Part shown: positions 13,880 to 18,013 of the stretch, piece after piece
Numbering within the stretch: the first letter of the stretch is position 1
Layout: every line of letters begins with the position of its first letter
From: an uncultured cyanobacterium
GTDB lineage: Bacteria > Cyanobacteriota > Cyanobacteriia > Pseudanabaenales > Pseudanabaenaceae
Direction: 5' to 3'
Assembly (NCBI GenBank): GCA_903819605.1
Contig: CAIJEA010000218.1
Coordinates: 1-18,013 of the forward strand
Length of the DNA stretch: 18,013 nt
Translations under genes and position numbers: made by a program
Notes under the pieces: model-generated
What the model was told of the DNA's origin: nothing
Seen by the model: only the letters and a program-made list of their open reading frames with translations
The model's database searches: none

Positions 13880-16800
13880 TTACTGACCTATCGCAGGAAT
13901 AGCGATTGTAAATATAGTACCCTCACTAAGAATAGAAGTAACCACGATATTTCCCTGATGTTTTTCTTCGATTATTTGTCTGGCGATCGCTAATCCTAAT
14001 CCTGTTCCTCGTCCTACGGTTTTGGTCGTAAATAAATGGTCGAAAACCTTCTGTCTGGTTTCGTCATCCATGCCTTTCCCATTATCTGCAATGATAATCT
14101 TCACAAAATGATCTTCTAATAGCGTTGTAATGGTGATGCAATTAGGTTTGGCTTTAATTTCCTCAAAACTGCGTCCTAGATTTGATTCTTCTAAAGCATC
14201 AATCGCATTCGCTAAAATATTCATAAACACCTGATTTAATTGCCCTGGGAAACATTTAATTTGGGGTAAATTACCGTAGTTAGTCACAACTTCAATTTCG
14301 GGGTGATGCTCGCTTGCCTTGAGACGATGTTTGAGAATGAGAATGGTACTGTCAATACCCTGATGGATGTTAAACAGTACTTTATGGTCTTGATCGGCGC
14401 GGGAGAACGTTCTTAAGCTAGTACTAATATTCCTGAGGCGATCGCAAGCCATCATCATGGAATCAATCATCTTGGGTAAGTCTTCTAGACTATATTCCAA
14501 ATCGATTTCGGTCTCATGATCGATAATTTTTTCGTTCTTGTGAGCAAAACTTTCTTGATATATTCTCAGATGCTCGACTATATCTGCGATCGTCGGTTTG
14601 GCTTGCTTGAGGCTTACAGAAATAAATCCGAGCGGATTGTTCATCTCATGGGCTACGCCAGCGACTAAATTACCCAACGCTGACATCTTTTCACTTTGGA
14701 TCATTTGTAGCTGAGTTGTCTGTAGTTCTTGTAAAGCTTGCTCTAGAGCATCTGATTTCAGCTTTCGCTCAGTTTCAATACGTTTTAAATCGCGAATATC
14801 GCGCATAATCGTCGAGAGAAATTCTACTTCACCTTGAGCATTTTTATGGCTCATCAGAACTTGAGATACAGGGATTTCTTCTCCACTCCGACTACATAGA
14901 CATAGTTCTCCCGACCATATGCCATCGCGCATCAACACGGAAATAATGTTTGTTTTGAAGGTTTCCAGCATAGCAGGAGCAATGATTTCAGAGATATGAA
15001 ATTGATTTGTCTCCGCAGCAGAAATCTCTAATATCTCTTGACCTGCCTGATTGAGATAGAGATTATTACCATGGACATCCGCAATTCCCACAATATCGGA
15101 AGTTGCTTCCAGAATAGAGATTAGCCGCAATCTTTCTTGTTCCAATTGCTTGCGATCGGTAACATCTTGGAAAGTACCTAAGATACCAATCGTCATTCCA
15201 TTAGCATCTCGCAAGGGAATTTTATTGGTTTCAGCCCATGATTGTTTACCATCAGCCTGTTTTATAGGCTCAATAATCCCCAGTTCTGAAATACCCGATT
15301 CCATAACTCGGCGATCGCACTCTCGAAACCAATCAGATTCTTCTTTCTTCCAAGGCATATCGTAATCAGTTTTACCAATAATATCTTGAGATAAGTTAAA
15401 GCCTGCGGCTTCAGCAAAAAGCTGATTACAACCTAGAAAAGTTGATTGTGGGTCTTTCCAAAATACCAACTGGGGAATACTGTCGATGATCAATTGTAAA
15501 AACTTCTGCGACTCTTGTAACTGCGCCTCAGTTTGCATTAGTTCAGCTAAATTTGTTTGAGACTGATGATAAAGTCGAGCATTTTCTAAGGAGATCGCTG
15601 CTTGAGTACAGAGAATCTCAATTACTCTTAGGCGATCGCTTGTAAATGCCCCAGTCGTGACATGGTTCTCCAAATACAACATCGCAATCAATTTACTCTG
15701 TTGAATAATTGGGGTGCAAAGCAAGCTCTTAGGCTGCTGTTGCAAGATGTAATCATCTGTTGCTAATGAAGGATGAAGGGTAGCATTGTCGATAACGGCA
15801 GTTTGCAGAGTACGTTTGACATTGTTGATCAAACTATGGGAAACTTCTTGACAGATTGATAGCTCGATAGTTTGTACCTTTGTCGGTTGATCGACTATAG
15901 CTACTGCTTCTACAAACCACTGATCTCCATGGGGCATCAATAATACGCCTTTATCTCCCCCTGCATTTTCTAGGACTGTATGCAGCAATGTGGCTAAGAG
16001 TTTATCGAGTTGAATCTCGCTAGAGAGTATTTGCGAAGCTTTCAGGACACTTTCTAGATCGAGAGCAGAGGAAATACTAGTGCTGGAGGACTGACTACCG
16101 CGAGTCTGCGAGGCAGTTAGCGATGTTGGTGCAAAAAAGGTTTCAGTTGAAGATAAAGATATTTGTTGTTGCAAAATTGGTGCTAGTAGTTTGGGATAGC
16201 GACGTTCTAAGTCCTGCACTTTAGCGATCGCCCCCCATCGAGCATACCCATAGTAGGCATTAGTCAGATAATCTTGGGCGATTTTTTCTTTACCCCATTC
16301 GAGATAGAACTTCGCCGCAAGCTCGTTAGCTAAGCTTTCCTCATTGAGAAATTGATTCTCTTTGGCAAGGGCAATAGCGCGATCGTAATATTCAATCGCA
16401 TCTGCCTTATTCCCTAAGACTCGTTGGCGTTCGGCTTCTACTAAATACCATTTATGCAAATGATTAGCAGGGCTATTTTGAGAGCATCGATATAGACTAT
16501 CTTGGTAATTCTGTAACGATACTACTAATTGCTTTTCCTCTATTCCTTGAGGAAATAGAGCTAGGTATGTTAGAGCTGTATAAAAATAAAAAGCAGCCAC
16601 GGTCACTGAACCTGAAGCAGCTAGTATATATTGTTCAGCTTTAGTTTTATATTCTAAAGCTGATGTATAGTTGCCAAAATGGTAAGCAAGTAACAGCTTA
16701 TAGAGATAAAGAACAAAAAGTGCAGTGAGATCGTTATCCTGTTGATGCTTGGGGAGCATCATAGCTTCACTATAAATATTACCCTCTAGATGATAATCAG

Positions 16801-18013
16801 AGAGAACAATATTCCCCCTCAATTTCTGCACTGTCTGCCGCAAAATATCGAGATAAACCTGAGGTGAATATTGCTTTACTTCAGCTAGAGCAGAACTATA
16901 GCTTGCCATCTCCAATTCCAATCCATCTAATTCTACTCCACTAAAAAAATTAGTGAAGCTATAGTTATGTATGCTATAGCCCATATAGGTAAAATCACCA
17001 GTTTCTCTACCCAATACATAACTATTTTTCAGGATTGGGATACTCGCCCTAAGAGGTTCTTTGTAATGTTGAACAAAAGTTCCAAAAACACAGAGGATCA
17101 TAGAATGACGCTCTTTGTCATTAAAACGCTCTAGTAGTGCAAGTGATAGTCTACCAAAGCTGTATCCCGCTTCCACTTCTCCTAAGAAGGCACAGGATAC
17201 AAGCCCCTGTAAAGCATAACCAACAGCCGAGGCAGATGTATTGCCAAACTGGAGTGACAAATTCACCATCGTCGAACTAAGTAGAGGGAGTAAGCTCGGT
17301 ACTCCAATAAAAATCGGGGCAAATAACGATCTTAATATTTGCATCGCCGCCTGAGTTGAAGCATCCGTCATTTCTGGCAGGTCAACTAATTCTTCAATCC
17401 GTCTATGCTGAAGTTGTTCGGCAAGAGTCTGGAGAGCCTGTTTATTTAATTCATCATTAGGTTCAGAAGGAATAAAGACTCCTAATTGATAAAGAGCATC
17501 ACGTCCTACGGCGATCGCTTCTAGCATCTGACTTTTTGAAGTTAGGGCAGCAATTTGAATTTCATAAATTTTGATTTTGTCAAAATTTGTCCGTACTCTC
17601 TGCAACACTGATGCTGATGCCTTCTGCATTCCCTCTAAGTCGCCATTTAAATAACTGACTTCGGCATCCGCTACATAGAGTTTTAAAGTCAAATCATACT
17701 GACTTTGCCAACAACTCGCTTCTAGTAAATCAATTCCCGATCGCAGATACATTTTTGCCGCAGCATAGGCAGTAGAGTTTTTGGCTTTGATAGCAGCTTT
17801 GAGACTTAGTTGAGCTAAGACTTCCCGCTCCAATGGCTGTTCGATTAAGATCTGTCCTCGATTTAGATGCCCGACAACATCAAATAGCTTTTCTTCAAGT
17901 TCTATTGCTGATAGACTTTTTTGGAGTAATTGACCAATCTTGAGGTGAGTTTGCGCCTTTTGCCCATCGGGAATTAAGGAATAAGCTGCTTGTTGCACGC
18001 GATCGTGCAGGAA
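13880..18013 (-). CDS. Large multisensor signalling kinase, 5' end cut by window edge (ATPase tail-TPR-GAF-PAS-PAS-HK)
   Basis: This is a 5'-truncated gene. The frame is open to the window edge, where it reads FLHDRVQQAAYSLIP. In cyanobacteria that sequence typically lies at the end of the AAA-type ATPase domain of trifunctional Ser/Thr kinase-ATPase-histidine kinases. GTG at 17998 is therefore an internal codon. Numbering from that codon: a long helical TPR-like region (about 15-600), a low-complexity Ser/Thr linker (615-645), GAF (about 655-805), two PAS domains (about 830-950 and 955-1070) and a coiled coil (1072-1105). The kinase core has H1117 (AGVAHEMNNPLGF), an N-box at about 1252-1268, DNGKGM (1305-1310) and GTGLGL (1331-1336). 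The N-terminal protein kinase and Walker motifs would lie outside the window. It leads the series and is followed 19 bp later by the Cache kinase. Confidence 0.93.
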   Translation of the reverse strand, partial: FLHDRVQQAAYSLIPDGQKAQTHLKIGQLLQKSLSAIELEEKLFDVVGHLNRGQILIEQPLEREVLAQLSLKAAIKAKNSTAYAAAKMYLRSGIDLLEASCWQSQYDLTLKLYVADAEVSYLNGDLEGMQKASASVLQRVRTNFDKIKIYEIQIAALTSKSQMLEAIAVGRDALYQLGVFIPSEPNDELNKQALQTLAEQLQHRRIEELVDLPEMTDASTQAAMQILRSLFAPIFIGVPSLLPLLSSTMVNLSLQFGNTSASAVGYALQGLVSCAFLGEVEAGYSFGRLSLALLERFNDKERHSMILCVFGTFVQHYKEPLRASIPILKNSYVLGRETGDFTYMGYSIHNYSFTNFFSGVELDGLELEMASYSSALAEVKQYSPQVYLDILRQTVQKLRGNIVLSDYHLEGNIYSEAMMLPKHQQDNDLTALFVLYLYKLLLAYHFGNYTSALEYKTKAEQYILAASGSVTVAAFYFYTALTYLALFPQGIEEKQLVVSLQNYQDSLYRCSQNSPANHLHKWYLVEAERQRVLGNKADAIEYYDRAIALAKENQFLNEESLANELAAKFYLEWGKEKIAQDYLTNAYYGYARWGAIAKVQDLERRYPKLLAPILQQQISLSSTETFFAPTSLTASQTRGSQSSSTSISSALDLESVLKASQILSSEIQLDKLLATLLHTVLENAGGDKGVLLMPHGDQWFVEAVAIVDQPTKVQTIELSICQEVSHSLINNVKRTLQTAVIDNATLHPSLATDDYILQQQPKSLLCTPIIQQSKLIAMLYLENHVTTGAFTSDRLRVIEILCTQAAISLENARLYHQSQTNLAELMQTEAQLQESQKFLQLIIDSIPQLVFWKDPQSTFLGCNQLFAEAAGFNLSQDIIGKTDYDMPWKKEESDWFRECDRRVMESGISELGIIEPIKQADGKQSWAETNKIPLRDANGMTIGILGTFQDVTDRKQLEQERLRLISILEATSDIVGIADVHGNNLYLNQAGQEILEISAAETNQFHISEIIAPAMLETFKTNIISVLMRDGIWSGELCLCSRSGEEIPVSQVLMSHKNAQGEVEFLSTIMRDIRDLKRIETERKLKSDALEQALQELQTTQLQMIQSEKMSALGNLVAGVAHEMNNPLGFISVSLKQAKPTIADIVEHLRIYQESFAHKNEKIIDHETEIDLEYSLEDLPKMIDSMMMACDRLRNISTSLRTFSRADQDHKVLFNIHQGIDSTILILKHRLKASEHHPEIEVVTNYGNLPQIKCFPGQLNQVFMNILANAIDALEESNLGRSFEEIKAKPNCITITTLLEDHFVKIIIADNGKGMDDETRQKVFDHLFTTKTVGRGTGLGLAIARQIIEEKHQGNIVVTSILSEGTIFTIAIPAIGQ

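Noticed and set aside
17998..18013. GTG at 17998 (minus strand) as the true start of the large kinase
   Set aside because: The frame stays open to the window edge and the five upstream codons (FLHDR) continue a sequence typical of the ATPase region in this family. The gene is cut by the window and the GTG is internal.

Overview
The window comes from a cyanobacterium. It holds five contiguous NDH-1 genes of the cyanobacterial/plastid type plus ndhS, which occurs only in oxygenic phototrophs. It also has a VTE5-type phytol kinase, large PAS/GAF multisensor kinases, and at least fifteen HIP1 octamers (GCGATCGC), about one per kb. Fairly low GC and these gene families would suit a Pseudanabaena-like lineage, but that is an impression and not a proof. 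The first 142 bases form a perfect spacer-less palindrome that looks like the end of an assembled contig. The right edge of the window cuts through a gene.

Layout. 1-142: palindrome. 176-1276 (+): orphan receiver-histidine kinase. 1277-1578: noncoding spacer with a small hairpin, a repeated 11-mer and a weak Pho-box-like array. 1579-2085 (+): PsiE-family membrane protein. 2102-3835 (-): apparent operon ndhS, OmpA-domain protein, rnz (transcribed in that order). 3836-4263: divergent promoter region with two clear inverted repeats. 4264-8188 (+): ndhH-ndhA-ndhI-ndhG-ndhE, closed by a strong hairpin terminator. 8310-8750 (+): small membrane protein with four cysteines, unrecognised. 8892-9581 (-): phytol/prenol kinase. 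9711-18013 (-): three consecutive signalling genes. In transcription order these are the C-terminal part of a very large ATPase-TPR-GAF-PAS-PAS-histidine kinase (5' end outside the window), a Cache-HAMP hybrid histidine kinase with a C-terminal receiver, and a soluble receiver-histidine kinase.

How the genes relate. NdhH and NdhI belong to the peripheral arm of the photosynthetic NDH-1 complex, and NdhA, NdhG and NdhE to its membrane arm. NdhS is the SH3-like subunit that docks ferredoxin; it is read away from the same 428-bp spacer, so both halves could be co-regulated. The three-kinase cluster has the parts for branched phosphotransfer (two input kinases, two receivers). The kinase cores of its first and last genes are close paralogues, with a 36-bp identical DNA stretch.

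I found no phage, IS transposase, CRISPR array or RNA gene. No clearly new system is demonstrated. The most unusual signals are the terminal palindrome, the inverted repeats in the ndhS/ndhH spacer, the heptamer repeat in the ndhI initiation region and the composition of the kinase cluster.
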